Origin: CAXSEF01 sp964236585
GTDB lineage: Bacteria > Pseudomonadota > Alphaproteobacteria > Acetobacterales > Acetobacteraceae
DNA length: 5,210 bases
Assembly: GCA_964236585.1 (NCBI GenBank)
Contig: CAXSFE010000177.1
Location: forward strand, 1-5,210
Reading direction: 5' to 3'
Made by a program: the position numbers and the translations under genes. The number at the start of each line of letters is the position of its first letter. Within the stretch, counting starts at the first letter, position 1. Positions 1-4,858 of this stretch are shown in pieces. The notes under the pieces were generated by a model. That model was not told where the DNA came from. It searched no databases and was given only the letters and a program-made list of their open reading frames with translations.

Positions 1-51
1 GGCGGTGATGGCGGGGACAGGGGCCGGGATGCGCGACATCGCGCGGGTCAT
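1..51 (-). CDS. Possible 5' end of a leftward gene, running off the left edge
   Basis: No family is recognised. Read leftward from the ATG at 51-49, the frame gives MTRAMSRIPAPVPAITA and leaves the window open. Over positions 1-120 the base composition by codon position fits this strand and phase: the phase acting as third codon position is almost entirely G or C, and the phase acting as second position is the most AT-rich. The frame stays open upstream to a stop at 282-280. It has no ATG, GTG or TTG start until a GTG at 81-79, so the start could be 81, 51 or 39. None of these has a convincing Shine-Dalgarno sequence, which is the main reason for doubt. The piece is too short to assign a function, and the whole call could be a compositional artefact. 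Confidence 0.3.
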   Translation of the reverse strand, partial: MTRAMSRIPAPVPAITA

Positions 52-280
52 CAGGCCGGGCGGGCGGGCGACGCGGCGCACGGCGAGGTGCGCATCGCCG
101 GGACGGACGGTGCGGGCCGGATCGTGGTTCGACAGGCCGCGTCGGGGACGCGCGGCCGCGCGCCGGCGGCGACGATGCGCCGGCGGGCGTCCTGCGGCCG
201 TGACAGGCGGGATCTGCGCAACACCGACCTCTTTGTCTGTGCAAGACGGGAAGTATCGGCGAAGGACTTTAAGGGACAGC

Positions 281-309
281 TAAAATAGACTGTACAGTAT
301 CGGACAGTT
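281..309. promoter_or_regulatory. Operator-like palindrome with an extra half-site in an AT-richer patch
   Basis: This is the most AT-rich short stretch of the left intergenic region. It contains the perfect 10-base palindrome ACTGTACAGT at 289-298. A further ACAGT half-site lies at 304-308, exactly 10 bases (about one helical turn) from the ACAGT at 294-298. A related GACAG lies at 275-279. The 8-mer AGTATCGG occurs at 252-259 and again at 296-303, the second copy joining the palindrome to the extra half-site. TAAAAT at 281-286 could act as a -10 element, but no good -35 is visible at the right distance. Short palindromes of this size are typical of dimeric repressors such as TetR/AcrR-type proteins. 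That link is inference, and no regulator gene is visible here. Confidence 0.35.
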
Positions 310-480
310 CAGCACGCGCGGTTTGCCCATCGGGCGTGGGACCGGGGAAGGCGCCACGTCCGGGCCGGTGGCGTGCCGGGCGGCCGGGGCGCGTCCTGCG
401 CCTGCCGCCCCGTGCACACACCGGTGCTGGCCGCAGGCGGACGGCGTCCCGGGGCCGGCTCTGCCGCGAAGGCGCCGCGC
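310..480. other. Non-coding stretch downstream of the SDR gene
   Basis: Open frames cross this stretch on both strands, but their translations are Arg/Pro/Ala-rich strings of the kind produced by non-coding GC-rich DNA. None has a ribosome site or family-like sequence. I see no clear terminator hairpin after the SDR stop codon at 483-481. Together with 52-280, this makes about 430 bases between the tentative leftward gene and the SDR gene with no supportable gene. Confidence 0.45.
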
Positions 481-1491
481 TCAGGAGCGGCGGCGGAGCA
501 GGGCGAGCGGGACCAGCGGCAGTGCGGCCAGCGCGGCGAGGCCGACCGCGCCGCTCAGCAGCACGCCCACCGCGACCGCGTCGGCCTGGCGGCTGCTGAA
601 GATCTCGCGCGCGCTGTCGATGGCGCGGGCGGTGAAGCGGCCGTGGGCCACGGCGGGGCCGGGCACGGGGTCGAACAGGTTGCCGGCGGTGGTGGCCTGG
701 CGGCGGTCGTCGAGCTGGCCGTCGTAGGCCTTCGTCGCGAGCAGGCGGTCGAGCAGGCCGGGGGCCAGGCGGGCGGCGAGGATCGTCGGCGGGGTCTGGC
801 GGCCGACCCAGACGTCGCGGCGGCGGTGGGTGGCCGCGAACACGATCGCGCGGGCCGCGGTCTCGGGGGTGTAGACCGGGTCGGGCGCCTTGGCGCGCCG
901 GCCGGTGCGGTTGCGCGCCCAGTCGAACTGCGGGGTGTCGACCGCCGGCAGGTGGACCATGGTCAGGTGCACGTCGAGGCCGTCGTGGATCAGCTCGGAG
1001 CGCAGCGCCTCGGTGAAGCCGCGGAGTGCGAACTTGGCGCCGCAGTAGGCGGCCTGGATCGGGGCGGCGCGCCAGGCGAGGACGGAGCTGACCTGCACGA
1101 TGGTGCCGCCGCCGTTCATGCGGCGCAGCGCGGCCTTGGTGCCGTGGACGGCGCCGAGGTAGGTCACCTCGGTGACGCGGCGGATTTCCGCCTCGTCGGC
1201 GACGCGGACGGGCGCGTAGATCGTGGCCATCGCGTTGTTGACCCAGATCGTGATCGGGCCGAGCGCGGTCTCGATCTCGCGGGCTGCGGCCTCCACGGCG
1301 TCGGCGTCTGCCACGTCGGCGGAGACCGTGTGGACGCGGGCGCCGAGCGCCTGCAGGGCGGCGGCGGCCTCGGCGAGGCGGTCCGCGTCGCGGGCGATCA
1401 GGCCGACGCTGTCGCCGCGCACGGCAAAGGCGCGGGCGGCGGCCAGGCCGATGCCGGCGCTGCCTCCGGTGATGACGACGACGTCGGCCAT
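481..1491 (-). CDS. SDR family NAD(P)-dependent oxidoreductase with C-terminal membrane anchor
   Basis: A 336-residue classical-type short-chain dehydrogenase/reductase, expected to oxidise or reduce an alcohol or carbonyl substrate with NAD(P)(H). The Rossmann-fold nucleotide motif TGGSAGIG is at residues 8-15, after the first beta strand. An acidic residue before Val, corresponding to the conserved adenine-contacting position, is D59. The NNAG motif appears as NNAM at 85-88. The catalytic serine lies in VSS at 134-136, and YCGAK at 149-153 supplies the catalytic Tyr149 and Lys153. Sequence after about residue 230 extends beyond the roughly 250-residue core. Residues 305-331 form a hydrophobic segment rich in Ala, Leu and Val, followed by RRRS, which suggests a C-terminal membrane anchor with the catalytic domain in the cytoplasm. 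The start at 1491 is chosen because AAGGAG lies six bases upstream and the Rossmann motif follows at once; an ATG at 1584 would add 31 residues that do not look like this family. The substrate cannot be told from sequence. Confidence 0.93.
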   Translation of the reverse strand: MADVVVITGGSAGIGLAAARAFAVRGDSVGLIARDADRLAEAAAALQALGARVHTVSADVADADAVEAAAREIETALGPITIWVNNAMATIYAPVRVADEAEIRRVTEVTYLGAVHGTKAALRRMNGGGTIVQVSSVLAWRAAPIQAAYCGAKFALRGFTEALRSELIHDGLDVHLTMVHLPAVDTPQFDWARNRTGRRAKAPDPVYTPETAARAIVFAATHRRRDVWVGRQTPPTILAARLAPGLLDRLLATKAYDGQLDDRRQATTAGNLFDPVPGPAVAHGRFTARAIDSAREIFSSRQADAVAVGVLLSGAVGLAALAALPLVPLALLRRRS

Positions 1492-1497
1492 GCGCTG

Positions 1498-1503
1498 CTC
1501 CTT
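1498..1503 (-). promoter_or_regulatory. Ribosome binding site of the SDR gene
   Basis: On the minus strand AAGGAG is followed by a six-base spacer (CAGCGC) and then ATG at 1491-1489. It is a close Shine-Dalgarno match and decides the start of the SDR gene in favour of this ATG over the upstream in-frame ATG at 1584. Confidence 0.85.
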
Positions 1504-1595
1504 CGTTCCGGAGGGGGAAGCTGGCCCCGGGTCGGGCAGGCGCAAGCGGCGGGCTCCGTGCGTCGCGATCACGGTGGCGAACAAGAAAGAGAAGG

Positions 1596-1716
1596 TTGAG
1601 GCTCCGCCTCAAACTCCGCCAAAGGCAAGCCTTTGGAAACCTCGACTGGGGGCTGTGCCTCTTTGTGCCGGTCCAGGGCGGCTCGCCCTGGCGGGGTCCA
1701 GGGGCAGCGCCCCTGG
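1596..1716. repeat. Array of five short hairpins between the two minus-strand genes
   Basis: Five inverted repeats stand one after another. (1) TTGAGGC 1596-1602 pairs with GCCTCAA 1606-1612, loop TCC. (2) CCAAAGGC 1619-1626 pairs with GCCTTTGG 1629-1636. (3) GGGGGC 1648-1653 pairs with GCCTCT 1657-1662, loop TGT, needing two G-U pairs as plus-strand RNA. (4) CCAGGGCG 1673-1680 pairs with CGCCCTGG 1684-1691, loop GCT. (5) CCAGGGGC 1698-1705 pairs with GCCCCTGG 1709-1716, loop AGC. Hairpins 4 and 5 share a GTCCAGGG direct repeat about 25 bases apart. The array begins eight bases after the metallophosphoesterase stop codon. Read on the minus strand, its last hairpin (1) is followed by a pyrimidine-rich run, so it can plausibly end transcription before the SDR gene. 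Similar GC-rich multi-hairpin intergenic elements are, from memory, common in Acetobacteraceae genomes. Confidence 0.85.
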
Positions 1717-1723
1717 CCTTCCT

Positions 1724-2554
1724 TCACGCGGCGGGCATGACCTGCGACAGGCGGCCGCCGGTGCGCAGCGGCTCGGCGCGGGTGGCAAGGCCGGTGGCGT
1801 CGTCGGTTTCCACGAACAGGCCGCAGATCGTGGCCTCGCCGTCGGCGGGGGCGAGGCGCTCGCCGGGGACGCGGCGCCAGAAGCGGATCGAGGCGGCCTG
1901 CTTGCCCATGCCGATGACGCTGTCGTAGTCGCCGCACATGCCGGCGTCGGACTGGAAGGCGGTGCCGCCGGACAGGAGCTGGTGGTCGGCGGTGGGGACG
2001 TGGGTGTGGGTGCCGACGACGAGCGAGACGCGGCCGTCGAAGGAGTGGGCGTAGCTGGCGGTCTCGGAGGTGGCCTCGGCGTGGAAGTCGCACACGATGG
2101 CCTGGACGGTGCCGGGCTGGCTCGCGGGGCCCATGCGGTGGCGGGCGATGCACTCGGCGGTGGCGCGGAACGGGTCGTCGAGCGGCTCCATGAACAGGCG
2201 GCCCATGGCGTTGAGCACGAGCGCGCGACGGCCGCCGGGGACGTCGACGACGACGGAGCCGGAGCCGGGGGTGCCTGGCGGGAAGTTGATCGGGCGGACC
2301 AGGCGGCGCTGGGTCTCGATGTAGCCGACCAGCTCCTTGCGGTCCCAGGCGTGGTTGCCCAGCGTGACGACGTCTGCGCCGGCGGCGAACAGGGCGTCGG
2401 CCATGTCGGGGGCGAGGCCGAAGCCGTGGGACGCGTTCTCGCCGTTGACCACGCAGAGGTCGATGCCGAGCGCCTGGCGCAGCGCCGGCAGCCGGGTGTT
2501 GACCGCGTCGCGGCCGCTGCGGCCCACGACGTCGCCGAGGAAGAGGATGCGCAT
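1724..2554 (-). CDS. ymdB: TIGR00282/YmdB-family metallophosphoesterase (cyclic nucleotide phosphodiesterase)
   Basis: A complete 276-residue calcineurin-like phosphoesterase of the family typified by Bacillus subtilis YmdB and Deinococcus DR1281. Family members hydrolyse cyclic nucleotides, and 2',3'-cyclic nucleotide 2'-phosphodiesterase activity has been reported. All expected di-metal ligands are visible: D8 in MRILFLGDVVG, E39 and N40 in NGEN, N67 and H68 in LGNHAWD, H158 in CDFHAE, and H183 and H185 in GTHTH. The length is normal and there is no signal peptide, so it should act in the cytoplasm. The start at 2554 is chosen because family members begin with this MRILF strand. An in-frame ATG four codons upstream (2566) is possible, and neither has a strong ribosome site. 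The nearest upstream gene is divergent, so this gene probably has its own promoter in the 189-base gap. The symbol follows the B. subtilis name; E. coli ymdB is an unrelated macrodomain protein. The physiological substrate in this organism is not known. Confidence 0.95.
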   Translation of the reverse strand: MRILFLGDVVGRSGRDAVNTRLPALRQALGIDLCVVNGENASHGFGLAPDMADALFAAGADVVTLGNHAWDRKELVGYIETQRRLVRPINFPPGTPGSGSVVVDVPGGRRALVLNAMGRLFMEPLDDPFRATAECIARHRMGPASQPGTVQAIVCDFHAEATSETASYAHSFDGRVSLVVGTHTHVPTADHQLLSGGTAFQSDAGMCGDYDSVIGMGKQAASIRFWRRVPGERLAPADGEATICGLFVETDDATGLATRAEPLRTGGRLSQVMPAA

Positions 2555-2743
2555 GGCCCGTCCCATGCCACGTCGCCCGGCGCGGCGGAAGCGGCGAGGC
2601 GCCTGCCGGGCGGCGAGCGCCCGCGCTGCCCGGCTGCTCCGCGGGAGTTGATCGCCGGCGCGCGGCCAGGCCAGGCGGTGCGCCACGTTTCCGCCGCCAT
2701 CGGCGCCCAGATGCGGCGGCGACGAAGGGCGACGGAGGGCGGG
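2555..2743. promoter_or_regulatory. Divergent intergenic region with a nested hairpin
   Basis: This gap separates the leftward metallophosphoesterase from the rightward Gly/Tyr-rich gene, so promoters for both should lie here. I cannot identify convincing -35/-10 pairs in either direction. GCCGGGC at 2605-2611 pairs with GCCCGGC at 2628-2634 and encloses a smaller stem, AGCGC 2616-2620 with GCGCT 2623-2627. This hairpin would lie in the metallophosphoesterase 5' untranslated region if transcription starts to its right. A GGAGG at 2734-2738, five bases before the ATG at 2744, is the ribosome site of the rightward gene. Confidence 0.4.
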
Positions 2744-3277
2744 ATGCAGGTTCGGTTGGTGGCGATGCTGGCGCTGGGCGCGATGGCGGGGGCGGCCGCC
2801 CTGCCCGGCCCGGCGCGGGCGCAGTTCGTGGCCCCGTATGGAGGCGGCTCTGGCGGGCCCGGCGACGGCTACGGTCGTCGCGACGGCTATGGGTTGCGAT
2901 ACGGGGATGGGCGATACGGGGATGGGCGGTTCGGGTCTGGCGGGTATGGGCCGGGGTACGGGCGGTTCTACGGGTATGGCCCGGGGTATCGGGGCTACGG
3001 GGTGCGGGTTGTCGCGCCGCCCTACGGGTATGGCCTGGCGCGCCCTGTCGTTGTGCCGGGGGTGATCGTGCCGCCGCAGGTGCTGTATGCGCCGGCGGTG
3101 GTGGTTCCCGAGCCTGCGATGCGGGCGGAGCGTCCGGTGGCGCGGCGGGCGACGGGCCGGGTGCATCGCGCCGCGGCGGCCTGTCCCTGTGCCTGCGCCT
3201 TGCCGGCAAGGGCGGTGCCGGCGCCGCTGTCCGGGGGCCTGCCGGGCGAAGGCAGGGCGGCGCCGGGCACGCCCTGA
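2744..3277 (+). CDS. Exported Gly/Tyr-rich protein of unknown function
   Basis: A 177-residue protein that I do not recognise as a named family. Residues 1-26 form a signal peptide: one Arg, a hydrophobic Ala/Leu/Met core, and ARA just before a likely cleavage at Q27. Residues 32-97 are dominated by Gly, Tyr and Arg in short GYG, RYGDG and GYGPGY units, partly encoded by tandem DNA repeats. Residues 101-125 are Val/Pro-rich. The C-terminal part is Ala/Arg-rich with a CPCAC cluster at 148-152. The start is supported by GGAGG five bases upstream; an in-frame ATG at 2711 lacks a ribosome site and would put basic residues before the signal peptide. The protein is probably periplasmic or surface-associated. 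Similar low-complexity exported proteins are frequent in alphaproteobacteria, but no function can be inferred. The last 40 residues have an unusual composition, so a frameshift there cannot be excluded. Confidence 0.75.
   Translation: MQVRLVAMLALGAMAGAAALPGPARAQFVAPYGGGSGGPGDGYGRRDGYGLRYGDGRYGDGRFGSGGYGPGYGRFYGYGPGYRGYGVRVVAPPYGYGLARPVVVPGVIVPPQVLYAPAVVVPEPAMRAERPVARRATGRVHRAAAACPCACALPARAVPAPLSGGLPGEGRAAPGTP
2896..3000 (+). repeat. 15-base-period tandem repeat inside the Gly/Tyr-rich gene
   Basis: GCGATACGGGGATGG occurs exactly at 2896-2910 and again at 2911-2925, with a degenerate third copy at 2926-2940 matching 11 of 15 bases. Two related 30-base units follow at 2941-2970 and 2971-3000. 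They are nearly identical over their first 20 bases and encode GYGPGY followed by variable residues. All periods are multiples of three, so changes in copy number would keep the reading frame and alter only the length of the Gly/Tyr segment. Confidence 0.8.
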
Positions 3278-3288
3278 GCGGGGAGGCG

Positions 3289-3327
3289 CCGGATGTCGGG
3301 TGCGGCGCGGCGGCATCCGGCCGGATG
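3289..3327. repeat. 14-base palindrome with a third flanking copy of its half-site
   Basis: CATCCGGCCGGATG at 3314-3327 is a perfect palindrome. The half-site CCGGATG also occurs at 3289-3295, so it can pair with CATCCGG at 3314-3320 across an 18-base loop. The cluster begins 11 bases after the stop codon of the Gly/Tyr-rich gene and lies 80 bases before the start of the YidB-type gene. It could be a weak terminator (no T-run follows) or a protein-binding site controlling the downstream gene; the sequence does not decide. Confidence 0.5.
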
Positions 3328-3406
3328 GCGTGCGCGGCGGCCTCGACGGCACAGCGCTTCCGGCGCATGGAAGGGCCAGGCGCAACAGAGGCGGGAGCGG
3401 ACGGTC

Positions 3407-3805
3407 ATGAGCGGATTTCTCGGCGGCATCCTGAACAGCCTGATGGGCGGGGCGGCAGGCGCGGCGGGCGGCGCGGGCGCGGGCGCCATGGGCGGCGTGC
3501 TGCAGCAGGTTCTCGCCAGCCAGGGCGGCATCGGCGGGCTGGTGCAGAAGTTCCAGCAGAACGGCATGGGCGAGCACGTGCAGTCCTGGGTCGGCAACGG
3601 CTCGAACCTGCCGATCAGCGGCGACCAGGTCGGGCAGATGTTCGGCAGCCAGCAGGTGCAGGGCTGGGCGCAGAGCGCGGGCATCCCGGTGGCCTCGTTC
3701 CTGCCGATGCTGGCGCAGATCCTGCCGCACGCGGTGGACCAGGCCACGCCGGGCGGACAGGTGCCGGCGCCGGGCGACACCAGCAATCCGTTCGCGGACG
3801 CCTGA
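3407..3805 (+). CDS. yidB: YidB-family (DUF937-like) protein
   Basis: A 132-residue small protein of the YidB/DUF937 type, whose biochemical role is not established; E. coli YidB has about the same length. Residues 4-43 are Gly/Ala-rich and begin FLGGILNSLMGG. The diagnostic family block is GLVQKFQQNGMGEHVQSWVG at 44-63, followed by a short loop and PISGDQVGQMFG at 69-80. The sequence then continues with an amphipathic stretch through QGWAQSAGIPVASFLPMLAQ to the LPHAVDQATPGGQVP block at 106-120. There is no cleavable signal peptide or clear membrane segment, so it is probably cytoplasmic. The start at 3407 is preferred over an in-frame ATG 38 codons upstream because the family block begins soon after it and GGGAG lies nine bases upstream. 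The symbol is used at family level only. No neighbour explains its job. Confidence 0.9.
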   Translation: MSGFLGGILNSLMGGAAGAAGGAGAGAMGGVLQQVLASQGGIGGLVQKFQQNGMGEHVQSWVGNGSNLPISGDQVGQMFGSQQVQGWAQSAGIPVASFLPMLAQILPHAVDQATPGGQVPAPGDTSNPFADA

Positions 3806-4107
3806 GGCAAGGCACGGAGGCGCCGCCCCCGTGGCTGGAGGCGTGGGCAGCGCCGAAGGGCTGCCTTCGGAGCCCTCTGCCGGCGGGACGGCTGTCGTCA
3901 GGGGCTGCCGGCTCCGGCAGGCCTGGAGGGTGCTGGCCGAAGGGTCGGGTGTCCCGACCGGGTGACCGGGGTGGCGGGGGCGGGGAGGCCCGGCCCTGCT
4001 TCCCGCGGGTCGGCGGGCTGCACACATCCGGTTGGCAGGTGCGGGAAAACGCGATATCCCGGCCTGCCGGCCCGTGCGCCGCGCCTCGACGGGAGTTCTT
4101 CGCGAGC
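3806..4107. other. 302-base intergenic region with three perfect hairpins
   Basis: No gene is supportable here; the reading frame open upstream of the SGNH hydrolase gives a low-complexity Arg/Gly/Ala translation. Three perfect 7-base stems are present: CCGAAGG 3853-3859 with CCTTCGG 3864-3870; CTGCCGG 3905-3911 with CCGGCAG 3914-3920; and GGTCGGG 3943-3949 with CCCGACC 3953-3959, loop TGT. The first overlaps two alternative stems: GGCAGC 3846-3851 with GCTGCC 3860-3865, and GGGCT 3858-3862 with AGCCC 3871-3875. None is followed by a T-run. They may end transcription of the YidB-type gene or belong to the same hairpin-rich intergenic class as the array at 1596-1716. Confidence 0.6.
4032..4060 (+). 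promoter_or_regulatory. Candidate sigma70-type promoter for the SGNH hydrolase gene
   Basis: TTGGCA at 4032-4037 matches five of six bases of the -35 consensus. A 17-base spacer leads to TATCCC at 4055-4060, a weak -10 match (first three bases only). The spacer includes an AAAA run and is less GC-rich than its surroundings. The site lies about 50 bases before the start codon and after the hairpins, which fits a promoter. The weak -10 keeps confidence low. Confidence 0.35.
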
Positions 4108-4764
4108 ATGGTCTTCGGGACAGTCCCGCCCGCGTTTCCGCGCCTGACGCGCCTGCTCGCGTCGCTGCAGGCCCCGCCCGTGACGGTGCTCGTGTTCGAC
4201 GGCGACAGCATCTCGGTCGGGCTGGGCGCCGCGCCGGGCAGCACCCTGGCCGAGCAGGTGGTGCCGCTGCTGCCGCAGGGCGTGACCAGCCATGTGGTGG
4301 GGGCCGGCGGGCGGCCGGTGAAGGACTGCCTCGCCCGTTTCGACGCGGGCGTCCGGCCGCTGTTCGACGCGCGGGCCGCGAACAACCTCATCTTCTTCCA
4401 TGCCGGCGACAACGACGTGACCCAGGGCAGCAGCGGGCAGCAGACCTACGCGGCGCTCGAGGCCTACATTGCGCGCGCGCACGCCCAGGGGTGGAAGGTC
4501 GTGGTGTCGACGGAGATGCAGCGCTACGACCTGCCGGAGGCGATGCGGGCGGACATCGACACGTTCAACGCGGCGGTGCTCGCCAACGGCGCGGGTGCGG
4601 ACGGGGTGGCGGATTTCGAGGGCGACGGGACCATGGGGGGCGTGGCCTACCGGCGCGACCGGAGGTACTACACCCTGGACGGGATCCATCCCGCCGATGC
4701 CGGCTACGCCATCCTGGCGGGGCTGGCCGCGAAGGCGCTGCTGCCCTGCCTTGCCGCGCGGTAG
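4108..4764 (+). CDS. SGNH/GDSL-type hydrolase
   Basis: A 218-residue protein with the SGNH hydrolase pattern. Block I is FDGDSISVG, with the nucleophile Ser34 in GDS at 32-34. A Gly in the VVGAGG segment (64-68) fits the block II oxyanion residue. Block III is HAGDND, with the GxND motif at 100-103 and Asn102 as the second oxyanion residue. Block V is LDGIHPADAGY, with Asp191 and His194 completing the catalytic Ser-Asp-His set. Such enzymes cleave esters, often acetyl or acyl groups on sugars or lipids; the substrate here is unknown. No clear signal peptide is visible, and residues 1-24 before the first strand are of unclear status. The start is the only in-frame ATG before the GDS block; GGGAG lies 12 bases upstream, a rather long spacing. 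A GTG at 4180 is the alternative. The gene 90 bases downstream is co-directional and may be co-transcribed. Confidence 0.9.
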   Translation: MVFGTVPPAFPRLTRLLASLQAPPVTVLVFDGDSISVGLGAAPGSTLAEQVVPLLPQGVTSHVVGAGGRPVKDCLARFDAGVRPLFDARAANNLIFFHAGDNDVTQGSSGQQTYAALEAYIARAHAQGWKVVVSTEMQRYDLPEAMRADIDTFNAAVLANGAGADGVADFEGDGTMGGVAYRRDRRYYTLDGIHPADAGYAILAGLAAKALLPCLAAR

Positions 4765-4834
4765 CGGCGTGGCGGCCCGCGCGTCCGGCGAAGCAGTGTC
4801 CGTGGCGGGCCCGGGCGCCTCGAGGAGCGTGCCC

Positions 4835-4858
4835 ATGACGATCGTGTTCCTGCCATGA
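4835..4858 (+). CDS. Seven-codon minicistron overlapping the next start codon
   Basis: ATG at 4835 begins the short frame MTIVFLP, which ends at TGA 4856-4858. That stop overlaps the ATG of the next gene (4855-4857) in the classic ATGA arrangement. GAGGAG at 4822-4827, seven bases upstream, is the strongest Shine-Dalgarno match in this part of the window. The next gene's own ATG has no good ribosome site just before it. The layout suggests that ribosomes load on the minicistron and reinitiate at the overlapping ATG. Whether the peptide itself has a role is unknown. A chance occurrence, or a frameshift that cut off the true N-terminus of the next gene, are alternatives. Confidence 0.4.
   Translation: MTIVFLP

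Noticed and set aside
88..288. Plus-strand 66-codon frame starting at GTG 88
   Set aside because: Base composition by codon position over the left end favours the opposite strand, no ribosome site precedes the GTG, and the product is not recognisable.
373..1599. Long plus-strand open frame (408 codons) antisense to the SDR gene
   Set aside because: Its translation is Gly/Ala/Asp/Arg low-complexity with no family pattern, and the opposite strand carries an intact SDR with a strong ribosome site. Such shadows are expected in DNA of this GC content.
1596..1716. Hairpin array considered as a tRNA or structured RNA gene
   Set aside because: The stems are independent and sequential with tiny loops. 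There is no cloverleaf, anticodon arm or conserved RNA core.
1223..2743. Plus-strand frame open far upstream of the Gly/Tyr-rich gene
   Set aside because: This part runs antisense to the SDR and metallophosphoesterase genes and is low-complexity. The real start is the ATG at 2744, with a ribosome site and a signal peptide immediately after it.
2896..3000. Tandem repeats considered as a CRISPR array
   Set aside because: The repeat period is only 15 or 30 bases with no unique spacers, and the repeats are in frame within a coding sequence with Gly/Tyr codon periodicity.
1569..3368. 599-codon minus-strand open frame
   Set aside because: The Arg/Pro-rich translation overlaps the metallophosphoesterase in another frame and the Gly/Tyr-rich gene in antisense, with no recognisable motif.
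3325..4107. Long N-terminal extension of the SGNH hydrolase frame
   Set aside because: The frame overlaps the YidB-type gene and then crosses a hairpin-rich gap, reading as Arg/Gly/Ala repeats. The hydrolase domain begins only after 4108.
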